Positions 24,487-38,500 of a stretch of DNA of 64,000 nucleotides are shown here, in pieces. The position numbers were made by a program, and so were the translations under genes. How positions within the stretch are numbered: position 1 is the first letter of the stretch; each line of letters starts with the position of its first letter. Under the pieces are notes generated by a model. It saw only the letters and a list, made by a program, of their open reading frames with translations, did not search any database and was not told the DNA's origin. The DNA comes from Xiphias gladius. Taxonomy: Eukaryota > Chordata > Actinopteri > Istiophoriformes > Xiphiidae. The stretch spans positions 19,369,329 through 19,433,328 of the forward strand of contig NC_053418.1 in assembly GCF_016859285.1 (NCBI RefSeq), read 5' to 3'.

Positions 24487-27400
24487 CAGATCTTACCACT
24501 GTCCTAATGCTTTCAGTCTGTACTGAAAGTGATTACTAACAAATGCCATGTTGGTCCATTAGAACATAGCTCTATAAAGTATGATAATACAGGGTCATGC
24601 TGTAGATTCAAAACAAGTCTGCATTACAGAGTAATTACTTCTTCTTGTGGACATGTTTTATACTATATTTTATTTCTTTTTTTTTATCTTTAATTTTGTG
24701 CAAAAATCTGGTATTCATTTTCTGTTCCCCCCATCGCAACGTGTGGTGCCAGAGGTTTTTAAGTTAACCTTCCTGGAAAATATTGGTTATTTTGCTAAAT
24801 ATGGGGCCTGCTGTTATTCACTTTAGTACGTCTCATGCACTTAATTTGTGTTCTGTGGAAAGTCTGGCTTTTATGTTCTAGGATAAAGATGATTTTTGCA
24901 AAAAATCCAAGAGCAGAAGAAGGAGCAATAACAGCAAATTCGTAGGTGAGTAAATGAAAAGTGGTAGCAACACAACCTTTCTTATGAAACAGTCAACATG
25001 TCAGTTAAATGACAAAGTATCACATTGTTATGTTTGAAAGCACTACTGATAAATGTGCACAAATACCCAGAAGCTGTGAACGATTGCCTTCTCAGCACTC
25101 AGAATCGTTAACACCAATTATTCACATCTTAAACGGGAAGCTGGGCAACTTCCTGTTCACTTGACTTCAGTTCCTCCTGTTGCTGTTACTGTATTGTTTA
25201 TCCTGTGTTTCTTCCTCTGCGCACTCTGTTCACATGTAGATTCACACAAGCATCCGAGATGCCTTTCCAGGATAGAGTCTATCCATCATGAACACTTCAA
25301 ACGACTTGCCTTTCAGTCTGCACTCAACAGTCTTTCCCTTTCACACTTAAGTTGGTTCCCATGTGTTTGGAGAGCTGTTCAATCCTCACTTGCTCATACT
25401 GGGACTCATCAGCATCCCAGAGACTCTCTTTTCAGACTTCCCAGGATGCACAGCTGCTTTTCTGTGCTCCCCTTGCTGGAAAGTCTATCTTTGCACAGAT
25501 AATATTAGCTACATCCCCTGTTTACTCAATGCTGAAAACTGAACCATTGTATGTGGAGCAGTCAGGGTCCCTGGTGGCTCAGAGTCACAGCTAGAGACAG
25601 TGTAAAGGGTGTAGGATTCCCTCAAAGATGAAGGATAACACTGTCCTACCTGCACCGTGACTAGAAGACTGTGGGAATAAGATCTGTGAGAAATTTAAGG
25701 TGACAGTGCTATGTCCTCTAAAATGATCAAAACTAAAAAGAAAATCAAGCCTTTTTACTTTATTGACTGTCTCTATTGCTGATTGTGCATGCAGTTGATC
25801 AAAGACAGAGGGATCAGTTGTATGACTGCATAATTCTTATGAAATGAACTTCAGAGGTGGTTTTGAGATTTGTATTGACTGATAAGAATGTCAGTAGGTT
25901 TTGAATTTAAAAAAGCCCACACTGCAAAAAGTTTCATGTCACATTGTTCCTCATTTGTTCCTTACTCATACCCTGGGAACTACTTAGTATTTTGTTTTCC
26001 TTATTGTAAAGTGTCACTCACTATTTGTAAAGTCCTGAATGCTGAAATAAACATCTCCATATTGTCACATTTAGTAAAAAAAGAACTACAGAGGTTATAT
26101 TGTTATTTTTTGCAGAAATTCGAACTTTTTCGAACTTTTTGTAACCACTTTTTCTCGCAAAAAGTCACGTAATAGCGAATTCTTCAATAAATCATAATGT
26201 AAATGTTAAATTTAAACACAAAGCTGAGTCTAATAATTAAATCCTAAATATAAATGTTACAATCTTAATCATGACAGGAACATTATATCGATCAGTAAGT
26301 TCCATCTCCATCATACTCATGCTGTTGTAGGTTTTCATGGTGGGTAGATGTCAGCTACTGAGATTCTAATATGTTTTATCTTCAAGAGGGAAATTTGTAC
26401 TGTTTTTTAAAGGTTGTTTGGAGTGGTAAGGTAGCAACACTGAGCTGTGCACTTGAGCACTCACCACTTTACAGCTAGAGCCTGATATAAAGAAAGTGTG
26501 GAAGTGATATAGTTTGGAGCTTACTTTATCTTGGACAAACATTGCTTCCAAGAAAACCACAATGAGTTATTTGTAAAGTGGGAAATATCCTTCCCAGTTG
26601 CAGCTTTGTGACTCAACATGAATGAGGTGGAAGTGGTACAAGGCAACAGAGAACAGTGCTTTCCTCTGGGTTATGAGTGCAAAAGTTTGGTGTGTGTTCT
26701 CGTTGAGTCACAGATCCTTTTCCAAACCAAACTGGATCAAGGCCACATTACCTCCTAAAACTGCTGTACAAATGAGATTCAAAACCTCACTCTGGCACAC
26801 CTTGCAGCTCAGTTTCACCTCCACATTGGAATAAACTCTGGATCAGTGCTTAAAGGAATAAAGAATTCAAACCAGCAACCTTTTATTAACCTGTCTAACA
26901 TTAACTGAAGATTGTTGCTCTATGACCTTCTGTGCACTCAAAATCAACAACATCCTTTGTGATAGCTGAGGAACTGACTGCTTTCCTTGGCACCATGTCA
27001 TACACAGGGAGATATTTTTAGGCCGTCCTGTATGAATTAGGCAGTGTTCAGTGTTCTCTCTGTGGGGCAGTTCAGATCTACCTGATTCTAGGGTTGCTAT
27101 AAGCCCTTTTAATAAAGGCCAGATTGTGGGAAAACTGGTAGTTAATGTGACCCGGCTGTGGCTTGCTGACAGACGTTCCCACCAGCGGTGTAGGACAGAG
27201 GTTGCTCCATTTTCCTATCCACAGGAAAAATGCTATCAGCTCCCTCAGTGCTGCAGACTCTTTACTTGCATTATTTTCCCTTGAGAGTTTTAATAGCCTT
27301 CTATCTTACTCCTGACATCAGCTGCGAGATTCAGTGACTTCATTTTCAGTATGAGTCCATTCACTGCTTCTGTCTTAGAATGGCAAGAGCAAACTCAACT

Positions 27401-30201
27401 CTTCTGACTTGGATACAAAAATCCAGTCATATGCCTGGATACTGCTGAAAGTGACGGGGACGAATGAGAATGGTGTTTTATCGTGCAGATTATCTCCAAC
27501 GTCGCAGGTTTTTAGAGACCAGTGGTTTAGGTTGAGTTTTTCAGCATCTATCTCATGTCTCCTTAAGAAATGTATCATCACCCTAGACCCTGCTTCTACA
27601 TGTTGGCACTTGTTTGAGCTGCATATACCTTGGCTGGCTCCTTAGGGTCTGGGTTTTACCTCACACAGATATTGCCTGAGGTAAAATGATGTTCTCACAG
27701 CTTAAATTAGGCAGAAAAATAATACAGTGGAAATTATCCACAATATGAGAAGAGAGCAGGGGATGTCCATTTTTCAGTGCTCAGTGGGCTGCTTGGATTT
27801 CCTTTCTTTAACAGTGTTAAATTCATGCTGTATAGCAACAGTTGTTTTATTTTATAACCAAATTCCTGATGTTTTAAAAAAGAAGCTAGTGGCAGAGAAA
27901 CTTGTGGCCATTTTGTTGTTTGTATTCATGTTGACGGTGGATCAAATAACTATGTGAATGCATACAGAATTACCATCCACCTCAACTCTAAAGAGCATTG
28001 TAGCATTTTTTAAATGTACTGTTTTGAATCACTTTTTCCACTCTTTACGTGTGTTATTTCCAGATGCAGTGGGCTGCTTTTTTCAGCTCTGGTAACCTCA
28101 CTGTTTGATACCAGGACCAGGATGGCAGGAGAGCCAGCTGTTTTTCTCAGGAGTTTTTCACAGAGCTGTATATTTGACTTTGATTCAGAAACACAACTCC
28201 AAGTGAATGCTTACGTCTGCTGGATGTGTAAAGTGACAACTGTTTTCTAGCACATTTGCTGCAAAAAAACTTTATAAGGTGATCGTATTTCAATTTTGTC
28301 TTTACAGCTTGTTGCAAGTGGTTTCTTAATACTGCAACGTAGTATCCCGAATGTAACTATTTCAATATTTATCTTTTATCTACCCATCAATTCCTCTACA
28401 ATAAAATACTATTTTTTGTCTTTTCAGCTTATTCCACTCATCCCTAGAGGCATATTCATTTAACTTATCATAGTACCAAAAGTCAGTCAAATGCTTATTG
28501 CTAGCATCTGGCTTGCGAAGCGTAGGCGGTAAAAGATTAACTGATAGACTCCATAGACCAGAATCCATAGCAGCCATAATAGTATTATACGTTAAAAGTT
28601 TGACTTTTTCGAACTAGAAAAGCTCTAACTTGTGTTTGTTATTCTATTACTTATGACATACAGTAGGGTTGTCCTGAGGCATTGTGGAAAATAAAACTCA
28701 TGTAGAAGTTGGCAAAGAAAGCTGAGATTATACAGATGTTAAAAAAACAAAAAACGCTTTTCTTGTGAGTTTTTTGACTAATTTTATGCCGCTCTATGCA
28801 AAACCACACTCTACCTCAAAAAACAGATCCTTTCCACCTAAATCACATAACAAAGCCTCTAATTGGCACCCAGCTTTGTACCCTAAAACTTCAGACACAC
28901 CAGGAGCATGGTGGAACATGCCTGTCTCCGTGGTCCTCTGCTAATGGAACAAGCTTGTCGGCATGAGACCGGTTAATTCAAGCTGCTGCGTGATAATTTC
29001 TTCTGGGTCTCTTTGGTGCCAGGCCAGCAGGTAAGGCCTACACAGCCAGAGCATCCTGCCCCATTATCCAGAGAGGACCTCGACTCTGGTTCCCACAAGA
29101 TTTTTTTTAATAATTTGGCTCATTTCTCAGAACCCCCTTCAAACACGCAGGTATAGATTTGATTTGTTTTTGTGTAGAAACAGCTACATTATCCAGACTT
29201 TCCTTCAATTAAAAAAAAAAAACAGTCAAATTAAGTCTATTTCATTCTTAGTGATTTTTAGGTGCTTTGTATTTGCTTTAGCAATTTTACGTTTTTAGAC
29301 ATGAAGTTTGCAGCACTTCCACAGCAGATGTACAGAGAAAAGAAACAAGATATGACAGAGGTCGTCAGCTGGAATCAAACTCACCACTCCACTAGTACAC
29401 AATACAGTATGTGCTGAGCTTAGAGCGAGACAAAAAGTCACTTACCCTCATAAACATCCCTCAGCGTACTGCTACAGAACTGACGCTCTTTAGTGGAGCT
29501 GAGGCACAAGCGTCCCTCACAGTGGGACAATGTGCTCGAGGATAATCAGCTCAATAAAAGTACATCTGCCTTTCACACTGCTGTTTACTGAGACTGCACA
29601 GGGTCACATTGTCCTGTTTTTTGTGTTTCACTCCACTTGACAAATAATTTCATGCTGCAGGATAAACATTAATCTATCCCTCTGTACATGAGGATTTTCT
29701 CCTCTTTAAAACTATTGCAGTGATTTTAGGAAAAGTTGTTAATCGCTGGGTTTATTAAAGGGATATGCCAACTGAATTTTGGAAGACGTTGTTTTCATGT
29801 TTCTTGACAGCCCTGTCTGTCTTACCTCTGAAAAATGATTTCATTGATTAACCTTAAAGTGGCCATAATAAATATTTTGATGATAACAATGTGAAAGCAA
29901 TGTGAAAGGGGTCTCTCATGGTAGGTAAACCTACAGAGGATTATCACATACAAGCCGCAAGGTTTAAACTTTTGTTGAATAATGGTGGAGTGAGGAAACT
30001 AATAAGATAAAGTAATACTGTCACAGTATCCATTTTCAAAGTAAGGCCACTGAATTTATGAAGCAAATTTAGTTACAAGGAAACTCCATGCACTTTGCAT
30101 CAAAATGCATACAGAAATAAAGAATAATAGAATAAAGAAAATACAAGACTGCAATTATAACAAAAAAGAAAGAATACAAAGAGATTTGACAACTTACCAG
30201 A
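24487..30201. other. gene-free stretch
   Basis: No supported gene and no strong repeat. The open frames at 25161-25594, 25888-26172 and 27051-27957 lack splice sites with matching phase, recognisable domains or good start contexts. Confidence 0.55.
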
Positions 30202-30371
30202 GCTTTCAGCCACATTTTGGCCTTCATCAGCAGACTCACCTCCCCCGCTCCAATTATGTTATCACATGACTGAAACTTCATACTCAATTCACGTGATAAT
30301 AACTGAACTGTGTCCATGACAACTGAGCCAACTGAATCTTCTGAGGAAGGCACCGAGATGTGGCTGAAAGC
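30202..30371. repeat. fold-back element with about 30-bp inverted ends
   Basis: The left arm 30202-30230 (GCTTTCAGCCACAT followed by TTTGGCCTTCATCAG) pairs with the right arm 30341-30371, whose reverse complement begins with the same GCTTTCAGCCACAT and then diverges slightly. The ends are 110 bp apart. The structure resembles a MITE, but I see no clear target-site duplication. Confidence 0.55.
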
Positions 30372-32329
30372 AAGGGAAAATTTCTAGTAAGTGGACCAAT
30401 TTCAAAGGTCAGTAATGAACCTTCAATCTCAAAATACAATAATTTTTCTGCCAAACATCTGACAGCACCAATCCTATATAATAGTGGACAAATAACTTAT
30501 GTATTGTCATTTGCACGTCTTCAGGCTGCACAACATTAGTATCATATCAACTTTCAGTTTGAAAGTTCCTCCTTTTTATTATATATACAAATATTATTGT
30601 ATTGCCACGGGTGACATCATATTGATTTAATGTTACAAGAGTAATCTTGAAAATGTCAGTGTGTCGAACAGGTCGCAGTGCACTGCAGTGTTACTACAGT
30701 CTGTTCAGCATAATTACTTTTAATAGACCTTCCTTGCTTAGAGACTGGTGTTGAAAAGTAAAGATTCAACCCCTGCTGGATTTACTTCCTGTGTATGTGT
30801 GTGTGTGTGCTATTCTGCCAAAAAACACTCTTCACTCCCATGTCTGTTGCACTGCTTGCGCAGCTGATTTCAATATGTGTCTCTGAATTCAAGAAATGGA
30901 AAACATGCCAAACACTGTAATTTGTTAAACTGATTTTTACAATTGAGCCTTTTTAAAGTTATTGAATAAGCTCTGGCCAGACTCACTGTCAAAAAGGAGA
31001 ATCATTTTACTGAATCACGTTATTTTTTGGAGGAAGGTTTTATTTATTGGAGAGATAATCATCAGCATTTGATGCTGCAGATGGTGGGAGGAAGATTCAA
31101 AATGGTGCACAGAAGCCAGAATGAAACTCCTGGACTTTACCCATGTAAGAATGAGGAAGAATGAAAAAAAAGTTTAAAAAAAAAAACCCTGTAGTGAGTG
31201 CCCAAGGGTGCCAAGGTGCCGCCTGAAGTCTGCCAAATTGTAATGGCAGTTTGTTTTTTGTTTGTTTGGTTTGTTTTTTAAAATTTATTTATGAGGATCT
31301 GTGATCAGTCGGGCAACTGAGGTTGAGATGCTTGGATCTTTGGTCCTGTGTGTCAGCTCTGCATATAATGGCTAATATAAACATCTGAGCACAAAGGCCC
31401 TCTCAGAGTATTTTAAAAACGCCCAGTTATTTGATTATATAGCAGAAGACTAGATTATATAATTACACAACAGAAGTGAGAAAGAAATTTTCGCTCAACT
31501 ACTGTATATTTGTACTCCACAGTAGTAATCCAGACGATACCACTTATGAGGCTCCCAGACCTGGAACAATATTTTTGGGGTTTCCCGATTTTTGCAATGA
31601 AAAATATTTTAGTTCTCATAAACTAATTTTATCCATGAAAATACTGAACAAGTACATTTGGCAAGCATCTATTTATATGTTTTGCATTAAGCCCACTGCG
31701 GAAACTAACAATATTGGCTTCCCCAATTTTGTAAATTACATGGCAGAAAGTACAAGGTCTTAAATCTAAATTTGGTTGTTTTTGGCTTAGGTGAACATAT
31801 TTTGGCAGAACAAATTGTAATAGTTTGTTTTATGAACACACTTGTTTCAAGACACGGTGCCATGGGAGCAGAGACGAGCAAAGTAAGCTCAAAATGTGTG
31901 GGCAGCAAAGGGCCAACCTCAGGTCTGAATGTTTTCCTACACGGACAAAGTAAAACCTGTGTATGAAGTTCTCAGTCCATATGAACAGGCTTATATTGAC
32001 TGTGGTGTTATTCAACCAATATTTTTGTTTAAATTGTTATACGATATTGTCCTAGCACAATCAGCTAATTAAATTATATCTATAGTGATGTTAATTTCCA
32101 AGGCAACCAAACCAGACCATTACTTTTTAGCCATTATCTGTCCGCTGATCCAAAACTTTGGGCCAGTCTAAAATGACATTAAAATGACATTAGCAAATAA
32201 CAATAATTTCTGCCTCAAGATGTATTGTGATAATTGTTATTGTTATTGTTATAGTGTTAATACTTCAGCTCTTTCTCTAATGCCATCATCAATTCAAAAT
32301 TTTCATCTGTCCAACACATATGTTTGAGA
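30372..32329. other. gene-free stretch
   Basis: AT-rich, with a short GT run near 30797-30810 and poly-A patches. No gene recognised. Confidence 0.55.
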
Positions 32330-32500
32330 CAAAACACCTGCAAAACTAATGAAATTCCCATCAGCCTCAGCTTTACTTTGAGTTAAGTGCTAATTAGCAT
32401 GCTAAACTATGACAGTGAACATGGTAAACATTATAACTGCTAAACATTAGTATGTTAGAATTGTCATCACAGGCATGTTAGCATTCTGATGAACAGTACC
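32330..32500 (-). repeat. dispersed percomorph repeat, copy 3
   Basis: On the minus strand it reads like copies 1 and 2: TGATGGGAATTTCATTAG, AGCATGCTAATTAGCACTTAA and ACCATGTTCACTGTCATAG. It is a fragment and strongly diverged. Confidence 0.55.
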
Positions 32501-33583
32501 ACAGAGCCGCTAGCAGCTCACATGTGGCACGTATGATAAGACAGAATAATCAATGTTTAATCACCTAAATCTAACAACAGGTGTACAAAAGCCCTTCCCA
32601 AAACATGAATTAAAGCAGTAAAGAATTAAAAAAAACAGTAGGTGCAATGGGAACTTACAAAAATAGTGAAAAAACAACATTACTTTGAAACAAGTATGTA
32701 AACAACATCAGCTTAAGGATATGTTAAAAAGAAGATACAAACTTGGCTGTCATTAATATTTCCAAATCTACATTTTAGTAGCCTACAGCCAACCAGTAGC
32801 TCACCAAGGACACCAGAGTTCAGTCTTTCTCACAGGGGGTTAAAATATCTTATAGCTAATCATGCCACTAAACCCCTCTTGATGCCGGTAAAGTGGTCAC
32901 GCATAAAAGTATGAACATGGTTCCCTTCAATTGTAAAATCTGCGCAAACAAAGCAGGGTTTCTGGGATGCAAGCACAATCTTTGGTCTTCTAGAAGTGTT
33001 GTGGGCATAAACACTGGTGAAAGAAGGCATCTGCCTGCCAAACCTATTCACTGTAGGTAAATGAGTGAGATCTTGTCCTGCATTGTGACCCGTTTAAAAT
33101 TATTAATTATCTGGCAGTGACTGTAAAAATGTCTGCGTACTTCTTCCTGTCCATGGTAGAACAGTGCAGCGTCTTATGTCTGTGGTCTCCCGAGGCCTGT
33201 AAGTTGCACCTGGCCACTCCTCCCATCTGCCTGACCCCGTCTGTCTCCAGCTTGTCCCCTTGTCGGAGCAGCCCACCCTCTGCCTGTCTCAGCTCTGCCG
33301 CTGAACAAGTCCGGATCTCGCCTGGGAGGAAGTGGAATGTTTTTACTGGGAAGTTTGGGATTAGGCAACCATTGCAGGATTTTCATTCCATCTCTTGGTA
33401 GTTGCACTCCAAAGGAAGCCCCCTTTTTTTCTTACATAAGTAAGCCATCGCCAGTGTGGATTAATGAGCTTTATCCCATGCAGAAAAAGCAAACGAGACT
33501 CTGTGTCCTAAAATTGCATTACAGAGTGTCCATGACTGAAGGGCAACAGGGTCTTGGAAGAAAGGCTTTCTTCTCTCGCAGCC

Positions 33584-33620
33584 CTTGTTTTATGCTGATG
33601 ATTAACTAGCATAAAACAAG
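33584..33620. repeat. 13-bp perfect inverted repeat, 11-nt spacer
   Basis: CTTGTTTTATGCT (33584-33596) is matched by its reverse complement at 33608-33620. Confidence 0.8.
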
Positions 33621-34189
33621 TTTGTAGCGAGTTAAAGTTCTCATTTATTAACCAGTGAAATCAGCCCTGCCAGTGTTTGTCAATTTTTAGTCTGTGTAAT
33701 CGTGTTATTTCTGTTACAGATTTGGCTTGTCACTCAACCGATGGCCAAGCTCCTTTCTATGCTGGGGCTGGATACGGAGGTGCCAACATCCCAGTGCAGA
33801 TATTATCTCCAGTTCCTGAGCTTACTGGTATTATCTTCGAACACCTACTGTGTAATCTACCCCTGAGCTCATTCGCGGCCTCGTTATCGTGCAGTGTGTC
33901 TCTATAGCACTGAATACATGTGAGTGTGTGACAGGGAAAGATGGACATTTCTTTTCCATGCAGGAGACCCCCAGGGAACTTCCTGTATTTTCGTAACCCG
34001 GATGAGAAGCTGTTGATAACATGAGTGTGTGGGCGCCAGCAGGGAAGGTGACATTAGCGACAACTCAGAGGAAGAGGAAGTCAATCAGCAGTGTGAGAGG
34101 GAGGAGGACAATAGCGTGGCATGAGAGGAAAGCCAAGTGGGGAAAGTGGGAGTAAACACACATGTGAGGTATCTCTTTCTGCAGGTCAG

Positions 34190-34335
34190 AGGGAATGTGG
34201 GGCCGTGTCTACACGTGCATGCACGTGTGCTCATTTGGGCATGGCGTGTGTCTGTGCATTTAAGTGCATTTGCATGTGTGTGTGTCTGTGTGCACGCACA
34301 TGTGGGAGTGTGCGTGTGTGTGTGTGGGATCACGT
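34190..34335. repeat. GT-rich low-complexity tract
   Basis: Irregular alternating purine/pyrimidine runs (TGTGTGTGTCTGTGTGCACG, GTGCGTGTGTGTGTGTGG). Frames through it encode cysteine- and valine-rich nonsense. Confidence 0.8.
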
Positions 34336-35531
34336 AATTGTCTGTTTAGCACCTGACCGGGCCAGAAGTGAGTCAGCAGTGTTGAGAGGTTGAGCTGTAT
34401 TCCCTGTCACACTGCTCAAAGTTTTGTTAACCTTTAAGACAAAAGGCTGTGACGTGTGTGGGCTTCCGCTAATCCTGTGAGGGAAGCCATCTGAATGTCA
34501 TGTATTCTTCTAGCATCCATCAAATTCTGATTTGCAAATGTGTGGTTGAGGTCTCTCGGGAAACCATTCAGCAAGTCTAACTGAATTGTAAGGACATTTG
34601 GTCACTGTGAGTCTTCCTGCAAAGTGTTGCTCCAATAACACTCAAGTTCAGGCTATTGTCATTTTTACTGGAGACCCACACTTTGACTGCAGTATAATTA
34701 GATGGACCCACAGCACACAGGAAATCATAGAAGCTTCCACAATGATCTGCTGCTTTGATCTGCTGCCGACTGTCTTTCACTTTCAAAGGTGACTAAACTA
34801 TGTGTTAATAAAAAGCAGTTGTTACAGGATATAAGGCCAAAAAACATATTTCAATGTTTTCAGTTATTCAGAAATGAGTGAGAGTCATACTCATTTGTAC
34901 TTTTAAGATCTCTCCTAAACCTGTTTTAACTTCTCTGTCCATTATTTTCCACAAGTGACAGTGTAGAGTTTATAGAAGATAAAACAGACAGTGTAAAAAT
35001 CTGAAGTACTCCACGGATTTTGAAAAACTGTTAAAATACCATTGCCCTCAAATTCACCATCTGACCAACAGCCAAACCAAAAACCCAATAAAGGCATGAA
35101 GCTGATCACTGCGGGTACAGTTTGTAGTGGCAATGTTTATTGCTGCCAGCGTGGATGTAGACTTCTAACCTTGTTTAAAAAAATAAATAAACATATTTAT
35201 TACAAACATATTTATTTAAGTAAATAGTAGATAAATATGTTACTTTTGTGTCTAGTTATTCTTCACAATTCCTCTCTCATTAAACTGGCACAACAGGGTC
35301 ATTTGAGCAAACACATGTAGACAGTCTCCTGCGTTTATCCTGTTTAACACTCTGGCTCACAGGACTGCAAGGATGGAACATAACTATCCTTCAGATGCAA
35401 AGCCCAGAGAATCTCTGCCCTGTACAACACAGCGTGATCTAATGTATCTACATCACTGGGGGTGAAATGTCACAAGTTTTCCCTGGAAGAATAAAGGCTG
35501 CCGTGTGACGCGTTCTTTCCTGTCAAGTCAG

Positions 35532-35572
35532 TGACGTCACCTGGGCTGTAGAATTACAACAGTAATTCTACA
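35532..35572. promoter_or_regulatory. CRE-like octamer beside an 11-bp inverted repeat
   Basis: TGACGTCA at 35532-35539 is a full consensus CREB/ATF site. Just downstream, TGTAGAATTAC (35547-35557) is mirrored by its reverse complement at 35562-35572. No gene start is recognised nearby, so regulatory use is conjecture. Confidence 0.35.
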
Positions 35573-38500
35573 CCTGAAAAAGCAGCCTTTCAAGCTGGCT
35601 GTGAACATGACAGCCTCATTTTTTTTTCCTTTTTCATGTGGGCATGCTGCTTCAGTCAACTCAGTGGAGAGGAAGTGATTAAGTTCCTGTAAGATGACTA
35701 CATCAAAAGCCTTCAACCTGCTTTAACAGACCGCACAAGTGATGTACAAAGAGGAGCTAGGGTTAAAAAAAAATGATTAGAAAGACGGGGTTGGTGACAG
35801 ATGAGCTTGATGTTTTTTTTTAATGGTGACTAGTACGCAGAAAAGTGAAGTATGAAAACCCACAACACAGTAAACGCCGGCTACATTTGCCTGTGTTTAG
35901 AAAGGCTTCTATGGAAACCTTCTTAATGGAGGTACTAAAGGCAGGATGATTCACAACAGTATGGAGGTGATCATGGGATTAGGAGAGTTGTTAGAAGCAC
36001 TATAAGTGAAGAAACCCCTTACCCCTGGGGTGAACTGTCACATCTTTCTTTCAATTCTTTTCCTCAGACCACTACATTCATGCCCTATGGGAGGGGTAAT
36101 CTGGGTACTCACTACTTCCACCCTTAAACTAAAGAGTTCCTCATGAGTCTTTGGTCTAAATGGTTTTTTTATGGTCTCAAGCATATGTATTTATAGAAAG
36201 AGAAACAAGAGGACAAACAAAAGTAAATGTAAGACTATGGATGACAATTGAGGCGAACATGATGTCAGGTGAAAAAATGGTGATGACAGCCTGTTAGGAT
36301 TCGTAGACCTCAGATTTAACATAATTCAACTGAGGGTGTGTCATAACTGGTCAGTAAGTGAATTATGAAGACGTATCTGACCTCTGGGTGTGTACACATA
36401 GATGTACGGCAAAGATAGTGAAGTCAAGATGAGTAGAAAGAGGAAAAACACCCAGAGTCACCTACTGTATTGCGCATACAGCCCATAATTCCCAGCTACG
36501 CCCGTCATGTGCACGCCAAAGACAATCAGTCCCTAGCTGCTGCCATTGAATCTTCTCATTCCCGGGGTGAGAAAAGGTCCTGGCTTTGCTTGGCTTGAGG
36601 TAAGTAGAAGCATCATAAATTCAATTTTGAAATAACAGAATCCAGGATATCCTGTGGTTAACCACCAAGGCACAGACATCCGATTGTCTAACCAAAAGGA
36701 GAACCCACGCCTGTAATCCTGTCGGCTCTGATAGATGGAATATGGATGTTTGAGTGGATTTCATGAAAACAGGAGTGACTCCAGATGCCCTTTGCCATGA
36801 GGAAAATCACTTATTTAGCTTGCTGAGTTGACTCTTGATAGCATTTGTGTGGCAAGTTCATACTCAGATACTTCAGAAAGTTTGTAGTTGATTCCTTTGG
36901 AAGATCTAAGACAAAATATTACTATATATTGATGTATTAGGTAGCACATCTCACAACATTGTCAGTACAATACAAATGATTTGTAAGCGGGTGTGTTTAT
37001 GTCAAGACCTACACTGAAGCCAGCCACTGTTGTGATACGAGGTGAAACTTCAGCGGCCACGCAGGCTCAGCCCCGACTACGCAATGAAGACATCCCTAGC
37101 GATGGTCTGTGTTTACTGCCGGGTTGTCAGGGAGTCCTCCATAGTCAGGCAATAAGGAAGGGGAATATTTGCTTTGGCGGTGGAAGAAGGCTCTAATCAG
37201 ATAACTGTGACATGTGATCATGTTTGTGTTCCGTGCCACCCAACTCTCTCCATCCCTGCGTAGTTTCTGTTCACCTTTCACCTGCTCACTTTGGGTCTTC
37301 CTGTCTTTTTGTATGAACGGTTTCTCAGGTTGTGAAACATATCCGATTGAACAGATGGAGTGAAAGCATGAATGACTACGAATCCAGTGACTGCTCAGTT
37401 AAACATTTTTTATGTATTTACTGTACATCAATCAGAATAAAATGGCTTAAAACTTCTGTCTTCATGTAGTCCCAGGCAAACATTGAACAAATATCTCACA
37501 CACAAAAATCTTGACAGGCTGCATGTATTATTGTTTATTTTTCTCTCATTTGCTCTTCCATTGTCTTCCCTGCTACCCAGCTTGTGAAAAGAAAAAGCAC
37601 AACATAAGGTAGATCAGTCAGGTTGGGGGGAATTGTCAGGTCTAATTGCCACATCATCTGTCTTATCTGATCTCGCAAGGCTATTATTGTAATGAAACAC
37701 CAGTGGAGACGAGCCAAGAAAGGTGAAGTTAACACAGAGTGAGCCATTCATGGCACAATCCATCCCTTCATTTCTTTGGGTTTTCCACACTCCCACTCCA
37801 GGAAGTATAGTGGGGCATGTGAGGGCTGGATGTGGGCTGGAGGAGGATGGTAGAAGAGCTGAGGTAACCAGTCTGATAAGGGATGCATCTCTGCACTGCA
37901 TTGTGCATTGTGCTTCAACAAGAGAACCCCATTGTGAACCACCACCGTAGAGTTAAGATGCAACAAAGGATGATTATTTTCTGAGATGGAAAGGTCAATT
38001 TCTGTCAGGCCTTTCAATACTTTAGGGTGAGGAAGACTTTAGCTGAGGAGGATTTCAACACATCTTCAAATGACAGTAATTAATGATGAATACATTATTT
38101 CATCAGGTCAGTGTTGTTTGACAAAGCCAAATAAGTGGCTTGCATGACTTTGGTGCACTCAGGTATTGCCCACTGTTGTAGCTTTTTATAGCAATTGCAA
38201 ATTGTGAAATCTTCCCTTGGTCTGAATTATAATGCTGCCTTTTAGTGCCCTGCCATGGTTTCTGTAGGTATTGCAGTACTTTATTTTTTCATCTGATCAT
38301 TTTTTGAGAGCTGGAAACTTCTCTCTTTTTTTTTACCTCTAAACCAGGACCAGTAACCTTAGTGGATGATAAAGATAAAAGATAAATGCTGCCACATTTT
38401 CAAGTTGCACATGACAAACCTTATTTGTTATTTCTAAATTACAATTGAACTGAATCTTACAGTCCCTTTCTACAAACATTAAGGGGGGTTGAGTAATTAA

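Noticed and set aside
25161..25594. 113-codon frame with a hydrophobic N-terminus
   Set aside because: The frame starts at TTG, not ATG, and the remainder has no recognisable domain or splice sites.
33117..33407. Overlapping open frames on both strands (94 and 77 codons)
   Set aside because: Both follow from local GC richness; low-complexity Ser/Pro/Cys composition, no splice context and no domain.
33677..33907. Possible exon DLACHSTDGQAPFYAGAGYGG after a TTACAG acceptor
   Set aside because: The following donor (GTATTA) is weak, no partner exon of matching phase is seen and no protein family is recognised.
34085..34393. Open frames on both strands rich in Thr-His or Cys-Val
   Set aside because: They are translations of a GT/CA low-complexity tract.
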